This document shows positions 8,031-15,919 of a DNA stretch of 64,000 nt, piece by piece. Both the position numbers and the translations under genes were made by a program. The stretch is from Arcicella sp040387735 (lineage in GTDB: Bacteria; Bacteroidota; Bacteroidia; Cytophagales; Spirosomataceae). The first letter of the stretch is position 1; each line of letters starts with the position of its first letter. The notes beneath the pieces are model-generated. The model had not been told where the DNA came from. It did no database searches and saw only the letters and a list, made by a program, of their open reading frames with translations. Where the stretch lies: assembly GCA_040387735.1 (NCBI GenBank), contig JAZKDE010000017.1, forward strand, positions 1 to 64,000, in the 5' to 3' direction.

Positions 8031-10070
8031 CTATACGAATACTGACACTAAAATATCAATTAACTTTATCCCGATAAAAGGAACAATAACGCCTCCCAAA
8101 CCATAAATTAACAAGTTTCTACGGAGTAAAGCACTTGCTCCAATGGGTTTGTATTCTACGCCACGCAATGCCAATGGAATCAAAAATGGAATGATGATAG
8201 CGTTAAAAATTACTGCTGACAAAATAGCACTTTCTGGACTGTGTAAATTCATTATATTCAAGCCTTGCAACGATGGAATTGCCACAATAAATAAAGCAGG
8301 AATGATGGCGAAATACTTGGCAACGTCATTGGCAATTGAGAAAGTCGTGAGCGTGCCACGGGTCATTAATAACTGCTTTCCAATTTCCACAATTTCAATT
8401 AATTTGGTTGGGTCATTATCCAAATCCACCATATTTCCTGCCTCTTTTGCAGCTTGCGTTCCGCTGTTCATGGCCACTCCCACATCCGCTTGGGCTAAGG
8501 CAGGGGCATCATTTGTACCATCGCCCATCATGGCCACCAATCTGCCCGCTTGCTGTTCCTTCTTGATATAATTCATTTTATCTTCGGGTTTTGCCTCGGC
8601 AATAAAATCATCAACGCCTGCTTTTTCGGCAATAAATTTAGCCGTCAAAGGATTATCTCCCGTTACCATTACCGTCTTAATGCCCATTTTTCTTAATCGT
8701 TCAAAACGTTCTTGAATCCCAGGTTTTATAATATCTTGCAATTCAACTACCCCGATAATTTTCTCATTTTCAGACACAACCAATGGAGTTCCTCCGTTGC
8801 TCGAAATCGTTTTAACTCTCGATGCCGTTTCTTCTGGATAAGGATTCCCTGCTTGTTGAGCCAAATTTCTAATTGAATCCGATGCGCCTTTTCTGATTCT
8901 GATATTACCAAAATCAACACCCGAACTTCTGGTTTCTGCCGTGAATTTAATGAATCTTGGATTTTCAACTTTTAAACTTTCGGGCTTAATTCCTGCTAAT
9001 TCAATGATGGATTTTCCTTCGGGTGTTTCGTCCGACATTGAACTCAAAACCGTGCAATTAACAAAGTGCTTCTCGTCCACGCCATTGGCAGGATAAAAAT
9101 GGGTCGCTTTTCTATTTCCGATGGTAATTGTTCCCGTTTTGTCCAATAATAAAACGTCAATATCGCCCGCAGTTTCTACAGCTTTACCGCTTTTTGTAAT
9201 AACATTTGCTCGCAAGGCTCGGTCCATTCCCGCAATCCCGATGGCGGACAATAAACCGCCAATCGTGGTGGGAATTAAACATACAAATAGAGAAATAAAA
9301 GCGGCAATTGTAATGGGTGTATGAGCATAATCAGCGAAAGGTTTTAATGTAACCGTAACGATAATAAAAACTAAGGTAAATCCTGCTAAAAGTATCGTAA
9401 GGGCAATTTCATTGGGTGTTTTCTGGCGACTTGCTCCTTCTACTAACGCAATCATTTTGTCCAAGAAACTCTCGCCAGGTTCGGTCGTTACGACCACTTT
9501 AATTTTGTCGGATAAGACCTTCGTACCACCCGTCACTGAACTTTTATCTCCGCCCGATTCCCGAATTACAGGGGCAGATTCACCCGTGATAGCACTTTCG
9601 TCAATGGTCGCTAACCCTTCAATAATTTCACCGTCCGTTGGAATTGTATCGCCTGTTTCGCAAATAAAAACATCGCCTTTTTTAAGTTGTGAAGAAGGGA
9701 TAATTTTGATATGATTTACGTACATATCACCAATCGGTTCAATCCATTTGGCAGGTGTTTCTTCACGAGTTTTACGTAAACTATCGGCTTGTGCTTTCCC
9801 CCTTGCTTCGGCAATTGCTTCGGCAAAATTGGCAAAAATTAGGGTTAGAAATAATACTAAGAAGACGATAAAATTATAAGTAAAACTTCCTTGTGTGGCT
9901 TCGCCAGTTAAAATCCAGACACACACGCCTAACATAATTGCTGTTCCGATTTCAACCGTAAACATGACGGGATTACGAAACATGATTTTGGGATTGAGTT
10001 TTACAAAAGACTGTTTAAACGCCTCTTGAATTAACTCTTTTTGAAATAATGATGTATTTTGAGCTTTCAT
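8031..10070 (-). CDS. kdpB: KdpB, catalytic subunit of the K+-transporting P-type ATPase
   Basis: 679 residues, full length for KdpB. The phosphorylated aspartate is D310 in DKTGTITIG. The actuator motif TGESAPV, hinge motif MVTGDNPLTA and GDGTNDAPALAQADVGVAM are all intact. The N-terminus MKAQNTSLFQKELIQEAFKQ lacks a long extension, and the start is followed by the usual KLNPKIMFRNPVMF sequence. It hydrolyses ATP to drive K+ uptake through KdpA. An assembly gap inside a palindrome separates it from kdpA. Confidence 0.97.
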   Translation of the reverse strand: MKAQNTSLFQKELIQEAFKQSFVKLNPKIMFRNPVMFTVEIGTAIMLGVCVWILTGEATQGSFTYNFIVFLVLFLTLIFANFAEAIAEARGKAQADSLRKTREETPAKWIEPIGDMYVNHIKIIPSSQLKKGDVFICETGDTIPTDGEIIEGLATIDESAITGESAPVIRESGGDKSSVTGGTKVLSDKIKVVVTTEPGESFLDKMIALVEGASRQKTPNEIALTILLAGFTLVFIIVTVTLKPFADYAHTPITIAAFISLFVCLIPTTIGGLLSAIGIAGMDRALRANVITKSGKAVETAGDIDVLLLDKTGTITIGNRKATHFYPANGVDEKHFVNCTVLSSMSDETPEGKSIIELAGIKPESLKVENPRFIKFTAETRSSGVDFGNIRIRKGASDSIRNLAQQAGNPYPEETASRVKTISSNGGTPLVVSENEKIIGVVELQDIIKPGIQERFERLRKMGIKTVMVTGDNPLTAKFIAEKAGVDDFIAEAKPEDKMNYIKKEQQAGRLVAMMGDGTNDAPALAQADVGVAMNSGTQAAKEAGNMVDLDNDPTKLIEIVEIGKQLLMTRGTLTTFSIANDVAKYFAIIPALFIVAIPSLQGLNIMNLHSPESAILSAVIFNAIIIPFLIPLALRGVEYKPIGASALLRRNLLIYGLGGVIVPFIGIKLIDILVSVFV

Positions 10071-10092
10071 TTTTTTAGTTTTTTATCCATTT

Positions 10093-10220
10093 AACGCTGG
10101 CAGGNNNNNNNNNNNNNNNNNNNNNNNNNNNNNNNNNNNNNNNNNNNNNNNNNNNNNNNNNNNNNNNNNNNNNNNNNNNNNNNNNNNNNNNNNNNNNNNN
10201 NNNNAAACCCTGCCAGCGTT
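10093..10220. repeat. Inverted repeat interrupted by a 100-N assembly gap, kdpA/kdpB spacer
   Basis: The 12-bp arms AACGCTGGCAGG (10093-10104) and CCTGCCAGCGTT (10209-10220) are perfect inverted copies flanking exactly 100 N (10105-10204), a conventional unknown-length gap. The gap was probably caused by a palindrome or a multi-copy element of this word family. Confidence 0.85.
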
Positions 10221-10238
10221 GATTTCGATTTGTTATCC

Positions 10239-11939
10239 TTATTTCATCGAAAAATATTCCGCAATTGGTCCAAGTGTTAAGGCAGGGAAAAATGACAGAG
10301 CCGCCACAATTGCAATCACCGCAAATATCATTAAACCGAAAGTTGAAGTATCAGTTTTGAGCGTTCCCGCACTTTCTGGAATGAACTTTTTGCCTGCCAA
10401 AATACCCGCAATAGCAACTGGGCCAATAATTGGTAAGTAACGAGCCAAAAGCATTACCACTCCGCAAGCAATATTCCAAAACGGTGTATTGTCGCCCAAA
10501 CCTTCAAAACCGCTACCATTATTGGCACTTGATGAAGTGAATTCGTACAACATTTCACTGAATCCGTGATTGCTTGGATTGGCTAACCAACCTGCATATT
10601 CAGTTGGGTTACTGGTAAAAATATAACTTGATAAAGAGGTTGAGGCAAGAATCAGGAAAGGGTGTAACAAGGCAATAATCATGGCAATTTTCATTTCTTT
10701 GGCTTCCACTTTTTTACCCAAGAATTCGGGGGTTCGTCCTACCATCAAACTACTGATAAATACCGCCAAAATCATGAAAATATAGAAGTTCAAAAAGCCA
10801 ACGCCCACCCCGCCGTAAAAACTATTGACCATCATACCCAACATGGCAAACATTCCCGTCAGCGGAGTCATACTATCGTGCATGGCGTTGACTGAACCAT
10901 TACTCGTAACTGTCGTATTTATCGCCCAATAAGCCGAAGCTGCCGAACCAAATCGTACTTCTTTTCCTTCCATACTACCTAAATTTTGAGTAATTCCCAT
11001 CTTTGAAATGGCAGGATTTCCATTCATTTCACTAATAACTGAGGGAACGAGCAAGAGTAAAAAACCAATGGTCATTACGCCAAAAATAATGTAGGCTAAT
11101 TTCTTCCGTTTCAAGACGTATCCCAACGCAAAAATCATCGCAATTGGAATTAACATTATGGAAACGGTTTCAACGATGTTGGTTAAATAATTTGGATTCT
11201 CGAGCGGGTGAGCTGAATTTACCCCGAAAAAACCGCCTCCATTTGTCCCCAACTGCTTTATAGCTATAAAACCAGCTGCCGGTCCACGACTCACTTGCAC
11301 AGAATCTCCTTGCATCGAAATCATGGAGTCTTTGCCTTCCATCGTCATGGGTACGCCACTAAAAGCGTACAAAATAGCCGAAACGAAAGCCAATGGCAAT
11401 AAAATTCTGGTACAACTTCTAACAAAATATCGGTAGAAATTACCCAAAGTTTCCGAGGTTTTTTCTTTCATTGCCATAAAAACGACTGCTGCAATCGCAA
11501 TCCCGCAACCCGCACTAATAAACTGCCAAAGCATCAATACTAATTGCCCTAAATACGACAATCCGCTTTCGCCAGAATAATGTTGGAGGTTGGTATTGGT
11601 GACAAAACTGACGGAAGTATTGAAGGCTAAATCGCCCGTCATGGAGGGATTTCCGTCAGGATTTAGCGGCAACCAACTCATATTGGTCAGCACAAACATA
11701 CAGATGAGAAACCAAACGCCGTTGATGGTTAAAAGTGCCAATAAATGCTGTTTCCAAGTCATTTGTTGCTGAGAATCAATGCCACTGATTTTGTAAAAAA
11801 CCTTATCAAGCGGATTGAAAATTGGGTCGAGCCAAGTGTTTTCGTCATTGAAAATCTTGCCAATGTAGCGACCGAGTGGTATGGCTAATGCTACGACTAA
11901 CACATACATAAAAATGATACCTACTATTTCTGTGTTCAT
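10239..11939 (-). CDS. kdpA: KdpA, K+-binding and translocating subunit
   Basis: 566 residues with about ten membrane helices, the channel-like subunit of Kdp. The start MNTEIVGIIFMYVLVV is chosen over a longer frame because it begins at the first helix and lies 4 bp after the kdpF stop. The filter-type segments are present, for example FVTNTNLQHYSGESGLSYL (about residues 115-133) and KQLGTNGGGFFGVNSAHP, as is SSSANNGSGF in the third repeat. It forms the KdpFABC complex in the inner membrane. The gene ends before the gapped palindrome. Confidence 0.97.
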   Translation of the reverse strand: MNTEIVGIIFMYVLVVALAIPLGRYIGKIFNDENTWLDPIFNPLDKVFYKISGIDSQQQMTWKQHLLALLTINGVWFLICMFVLTNMSWLPLNPDGNPSMTGDLAFNTSVSFVTNTNLQHYSGESGLSYLGQLVLMLWQFISAGCGIAIAAVVFMAMKEKTSETLGNFYRYFVRSCTRILLPLAFVSAILYAFSGVPMTMEGKDSMISMQGDSVQVSRGPAAGFIAIKQLGTNGGGFFGVNSAHPLENPNYLTNIVETVSIMLIPIAMIFALGYVLKRKKLAYIIFGVMTIGFLLLLVPSVISEMNGNPAISKMGITQNLGSMEGKEVRFGSAASAYWAINTTVTSNGSVNAMHDSMTPLTGMFAMLGMMVNSFYGGVGVGFLNFYIFMILAVFISSLMVGRTPEFLGKKVEAKEMKIAMIIALLHPFLILASTSLSSYIFTSNPTEYAGWLANPSNHGFSEMLYEFTSSSANNGSGFEGLGDNTPFWNIACGVVMLLARYLPIIGPVAIAGILAGKKFIPESAGTLKTDTSTFGLMIFAVIAIVAALSFFPALTLGPIAEYFSMK

Positions 11940-11943
11940 AATG

Positions 11944-12021
11944 TTAAAATTTTTCGGGTTTGAGCAGTACGTAGCACATATAGCCGAAAACTGCAATGGC
12001 GATGATGAATAAAATGGTCAT
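11944..12021 (-). CDS. kdpF: KdpF, small accessory subunit of the K+ ATPase
   Basis: A 25-codon ORF starting MTILFIIAIAVFGYMCYV and ending LLKPEKF, a single membrane helix with the KPEKF ending seen in KdpF. It stops 4 bp before kdpA and starts 4 bp after another tiny membrane ORF. KdpF packs against KdpA and stabilises the complex. Length, position and sequence all agree. Confidence 0.9.
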   Translation of the reverse strand: MTILFIIAIAVFGYMCYVLLKPEKF

Positions 12022-12025
12022 GATT

Positions 12026-12109
12026 TTATATTTTTTCGAAATAATTAATTGATTTGAAGAACAATGCGTAAAGGATTATTCCCGTGAATGTTAAAATGAG
12101 CGTCATCAT
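12026..12109 (-). CDS. 27-residue single-helix membrane peptide heading the kdp operon
   Basis: A tiny ORF (two adjacent ATG codons, MMTLILTFTGIILYALFFK, then SINYFEKI) ends 4 bp before kdpF, with the same tight spacing as kdpF to kdpA. It is one hydrophobic helix with a short basic-aromatic-acidic tail, similar in build to KdpF but not in sequence. Context suggests a second accessory peptide of the Kdp complex or a translational lead ORF. I do not know a named family for it. It is too short to rule out chance, but the spacing and composition argue for a real gene. Confidence 0.6.
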   Translation of the reverse strand: MMTLILTFTGIILYALFFKSINYFEKI

Positions 12110-12223
12110 GTTTTTAGTTTTAATTAGTTATGCCAGAATATATTCCATTATCATTCCATGATTTGAAAAACTATTTTAACTATCTGACATACAATAAATT
12201 ACAATAATTATTAAAATTTGGGT

Positions 12224-12253
12224 ATAAAAAAACCCTATCGTTTTGATAGGGTT
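12224..12253 (-). terminator. Intrinsic terminator downstream of the MG2/plug gene
   Basis: AACCCTATC (12231-12239) and GATAGGGTT (12245-12253) form a 9-bp stem with a 5-nt loop. On the minus strand it is followed by a T-rich run. It would end transcripts from the gene at 12372 before the kdp promoter. One arm word is repeated at about 12264-12275. Confidence 0.75.
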
Positions 12254-12371
12254 GGAACTGTTGTTTTGATAGGGTGTTTATGGTACACAGCTTTATGCTT
12301 AAGATGGAATTGGGGTTAGATAGTTCTTGCAGGCTGCACGGAAGAAAATGATAGAATCTGTGTCTAATCCG

Positions 12372-14357
12372 TTATTTAGCATTATACAAATAATAGCCAT
12401 TTCGTTGGACTTTCAGCATTAAATTATCTTTACCATTATCCATAATTTTAGATACCATAGGGTTAATAAAATACCCTTTCGTATAGATATTAACTAATAT
12501 TGAAGCACCAGCTAGAAAACTATCAGATGTCCCATCATGAATATCCACGTAAGCAATAACATTATTGGGTAAATCGTCTAATAAATCACCAGAAATAAGC
12601 GCATCATCAAGATAAAATTTAACTACAGGTTTCAAATGCTTTGCTAATCTAAAATTTACGTAATGTCCAAAAAAATCTTTAAATGTGCTTCCTGCACCCG
12701 TTGTCATCAATTTAATAGGTAGAAATCTTGCACTTGGATTTCCAGAAAATAGGCTTAGAGGTGACCTTGGCTCTTTTTTTGCCGTAACAACCACCTCATC
12801 TAATTCTTTGGTTTTCATTTTTTCTTCTAAAATTATATTTTTTAATACTTTAGACAAATCTTTCTGCAAAATCTGTTCTTGAAAAGTTTGTAAAAAAAAA
12901 TGCCAATCTATTAATTTAGGTTTGAGATTGAAACGAGGAATTGAATCATTTTCTAATGAAATTTTAAAGTTTTTTTTCCCTATACTTGCTTGTAGATTAA
13001 GGCCTGACTGTCCGTAAAAATCCATATTTTCGAAAGAGAAGTTGCCGTTTTTATCTGGTAAAATAGCAAATAATTGTTTTTTATGAAGTGAATCTTTTTC
13101 TTCGGGAATTATGACTAAAGAAATACTCGGCAAATCTTTTAATTTGCGGTCTTCACTGTCTCCTACTCGACCATTTACAGAAATCCCAAACTCATTTTTA
13201 TATTTTAAGAACTTATTTTTCGCATTTTCATTTTTTTGAAATTCCTCGAAACCATAAAGTATATTTTTTTTACTAATCATTTCAACATTTATTTTTCCAA
13301 TTTCTGTATAGTAATGCTTAGAAGATTCTATTGGAGAAGAAAGTTCAGCGTTAAATAAAAAATAATTTTGCTCATCATTCTTATCCTGATGTGCAATTAT
13401 AAATGTTCTTTCTTGCAGGACTTCTCCCTTCAAATTAAATAAAGCCACGTTTAAAATACCTTCTGGTAAGGAATCTGTTAGAAAATGAAGGAACACAACT
13501 TTGTTTTGAGGTTCTATTGAGGATTTATGCACAACTTTTCCCCGTGTTTGTAATACCATTTTAATAGTCTCTTTCGTCTTTAAATTATTCTGAATAGTTA
13601 CCGATAATTTCTTTCCGTCATTCCCGAAATAACCTCTCATTACAACTCCTTCATCAATTGCTGGTGGTATGAGCGTTTTTATTTGCCCAGATTCAAGGAA
13701 ATATTTCTTGCCACTTTCAGGCTCGTACTCTACTAAAGCTTCACCTTTATCATTTGTATCAAAAATTCTTATTGTGGTTGAATCTGATTTTAAAGAAACA
13801 AATGATTTTAATCCATTCTGAAAATTATCTTGAGTCCGTATAAGAATATTGTTAACTAAACCATTTACTGAAGTTCCACCTTCCACAGAGATAGATAAAG
13901 AACTAATTGCAGCTTGAGACAACAATGTAGGAATGTTTTGTCGATAATTTTGACCTAATACCAGTATATCTATGCTGGGAAAAGCCTCTGAAGAGAAATT
14001 TCGCATCCAATTAGTGTAAGCTCTAATCTTGAAATAGTTACTCTCTAAATCACTAGGAATTTTAAATTTTGATTTGACTTGACCATTGAAAGTTTTCAAA
14101 ATCCAGCGTTCAACTAAAGCATTTTTTCTTGCATCAATTAATTCAACATATAATGGTATACTCAAAGTATCTGTTTGTAATGTACAAGCATCAACCATAA
14201 CGGCTTCCAAACCTATACTATCACCAGCAAAGTAATATGGTTTATTAACAATAAGATAAATTTTTTCACGAGGAATTTGTGCAGAAAATTCTGAAAAATT
14301 TTGAGAAAATAAATTAAAATTGATAAGGATTAGTAAATAAAAATAGGTGTTTTTCAT
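12372..14357 (-). CDS. Exported MG2-like protein with C-terminal TonB-plug-like domain
   Basis: 661 residues from the ATG that gives a signal peptide (MKNTYFYLLILINFNLFSQ). The N-terminal domain resembles the MG2 fold of alpha-2-macroglobulins as found in Bacteroidota (REKIYLIVNKPYYFAGDSI, then FKIRAYTNWMRNF near residue 120). A beta-rich middle follows. Around residue 540 comes KELDEVVVTAKK, the usual lead-in to a TonB-receptor plug, and a plug-like segment ending in ASILVNIYTKG. No beta barrel follows, so it is not a transporter by itself. It lies between kdp and its likely regulator, but a role in K+ uptake is not supported. Function is unknown; a periplasmic or outer-membrane-associated role is inferred. 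Confidence 0.65.
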   Translation of the reverse strand: MKNTYFYLLILINFNLFSQNFSEFSAQIPREKIYLIVNKPYYFAGDSIGLEAVMVDACTLQTDTLSIPLYVELIDARKNALVERWILKTFNGQVKSKFKIPSDLESNYFKIRAYTNWMRNFSSEAFPSIDILVLGQNYRQNIPTLLSQAAISSLSISVEGGTSVNGLVNNILIRTQDNFQNGLKSFVSLKSDSTTIRIFDTNDKGEALVEYEPESGKKYFLESGQIKTLIPPAIDEGVVMRGYFGNDGKKLSVTIQNNLKTKETIKMVLQTRGKVVHKSSIEPQNKVVFLHFLTDSLPEGILNVALFNLKGEVLQERTFIIAHQDKNDEQNYFLFNAELSSPIESSKHYYTEIGKINVEMISKKNILYGFEEFQKNENAKNKFLKYKNEFGISVNGRVGDSEDRKLKDLPSISLVIIPEEKDSLHKKQLFAILPDKNGNFSFENMDFYGQSGLNLQASIGKKNFKISLENDSIPRFNLKPKLIDWHFFLQTFQEQILQKDLSKVLKNIILEEKMKTKELDEVVVTAKKEPRSPLSLFSGNPSARFLPIKLMTTGAGSTFKDFFGHYVNFRLAKHLKPVVKFYLDDALISGDLLDDLPNNVIAYVDIHDGTSDSFLAGASILVNIYTKGYFINPMVSKIMDNGKDNLMLKVQRNGYYLYNAK

Positions 14358-14495
14358 ATTAGCAGTTTTGAAAAGATGATAGAATTGAATTAAATAGATA
14401 TCTTCAAGTTCTATCATAAGGACAATTAGTTTGAATTATTCCCCTACATTAGAACTTGATGTCATCAAAAATGATAAACTGATAACTAATTTTAT

Positions 14496-15839
14496 TTACG
14501 CAATTTTATACTCCTCTAACTTCCGATACAGCGTCGTCAAGGCAATATTTAACAATTTAGCCGTCTCCGTTTTATTGCCATTGGTATAATTTAAAACCTT
14601 CTGAATATGGATTTTTTCGGCAGTTCCTAAATCAAAAGTTGAGCGAGGTTTGTCAGTATTTCCATTCGAAAAATTTTGTAAATCGAGCGGTAAACTGTCC
14701 AAATCCAAGACATTATTATCGGTTAAAATAACACTTCGTTCAATCACATTTTTCAATTCTCGGATATTTCCTTTCCACGAATGTTGTTTGAGAGCGTCCA
14801 AAAATTCATCAGTAATTGACCTGATTTTTTTATTCGTTTTATCCGAAAATAAACTCACAAAACTATTTGCCAATGCCTCAATATCAACCACTCTTTCACG
14901 TAAAGCAGGCAATTTTATCTGGAAAATGGCAATTCTATAAAACAAATCTTCCCGAAAATTTCCCTGCTGAATTTCTTTTTCCAAATCTCGATTCGTAGCG
15001 GCAATTATTCGAACATTTACCTTCGTTGGCTTATTTTCTCCCACTTTGATAAACTCGCCAGTTTCCAATACTCGCAATAATTTAGCTTGTAATTCAATGG
15101 CCATTTCACCAATTTCATCCAAGAAAATTGTGCCATTATTGGCTTCTTCAAACAATCCTTTTTGGTCTTTGGTTGCCCCCGTAAATGAACCAGCTTTATG
15201 CCCGAACATTTCACTTTCCAATAAATCTTTCCCAAAAGCTGAGCAATTTATCGCCACAAAATTCTGATGAGTTCGACTACTTTCTTGATGAATGGCTTGA
15301 GCAAAAACTTCCTTTCCCGTACCAGTTTCGCCCGTCAATAATACGGTTGTATCGGTTTTAGAGACTTTTCTGGCTAAATTTATGGTTTGCAAAATGACTT
15401 TCGATTTCCCAATTATTTTATCAAAAGAATGTCTTTCGTTTAAACGCTGTTCCAGTTTCTGAACCCGTTTTGCCAAATCAACTTTTTCAATGGCACGGTG
15501 CAAAAGCGGAATAATTTTATTATTATCATCGCCTTTTGTAATGTAGTCAAAAGCTCCGTTTTTAATGGCTTGCACACCATCTGGGATGTTTCCATAAGCC
15601 GTCAAAAGGATAATTTCAACGAGTGGAAATTTATCCTTTATCTTTTTAGTAAGCTCAACACCATTGCCATCGGGCAGTTTTACATCGCAAAGCACCACGT
15701 CAAAATCTTCCCGTTCCAGTTTATTGAAGCCCGTTTTGCAATCGCCCGCTTGCTGTACGTCAAAACCCTCCAAGCCAATAATTCTTGACAGGAGGGTTCT
15801 GATTTTTTCTTCGTCGTCTATGATGAGTATTTTTTTCAA
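14496..15839 (-). CDS. NtrC-family sigma-54-dependent response regulator, likely Kdp regulator
   Basis: 447 residues. The receiver domain (1-120) has the acidic pocket IIDDEE and phospho-acceptor D52 in VVLCDVKLP. The AAA+ domain has Walker A GETGTGKE, the sigma-54 contact loop as GSFTGA (usual form GAFTGA) and Walker B GTIFLDEIGEM. The C-terminal Fis-type helix-turn-helix is KTETAKLLNIALTTLYRKLEEY. It activates sigma-54 RNA polymerase. It lies upstream of the kdp operon, whose last gene is a kinase without an adjacent regulator, so it is the probable Kdp partner in place of OmpR-type KdpE. I did not find a convincing -24/-12 promoter upstream of kdp. Confidence 0.85.
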   Translation of the reverse strand: MKKILIIDDEEKIRTLLSRIIGLEGFDVQQAGDCKTGFNKLEREDFDVVLCDVKLPDGNGVELTKKIKDKFPLVEIILLTAYGNIPDGVQAIKNGAFDYITKGDDNNKIIPLLHRAIEKVDLAKRVQKLEQRLNERHSFDKIIGKSKVILQTINLARKVSKTDTTVLLTGETGTGKEVFAQAIHQESSRTHQNFVAINCSAFGKDLLESEMFGHKAGSFTGATKDQKGLFEEANNGTIFLDEIGEMAIELQAKLLRVLETGEFIKVGENKPTKVNVRIIAATNRDLEKEIQQGNFREDLFYRIAIFQIKLPALRERVVDIEALANSFVSLFSDKTNKKIRSITDEFLDALKQHSWKGNIRELKNVIERSVILTDNNVLDLDSLPLDLQNFSNGNTDKPRSTFDLGTAEKIHIQKVLNYTNGNKTETAKLLNIALTTLYRKLEEYKIA

Positions 15840-15919
15840 ATTGTAGTTTTTCGTAAAATATGGAAGTTGTCCTTTTGAAGAACGACTTCCGTAATATTCA
15901 AATTTTATAATTAAAAATC

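Noticed and set aside
12110..12230. Possible sigma-54 -24/-12 promoter upstream of the kdp operon on the minus strand
   Set aside because: TGGCAT and two TGGAA words occur, but none has GC at the right distance from GG, so the expected partner of the sigma-54 regulator is not shown.
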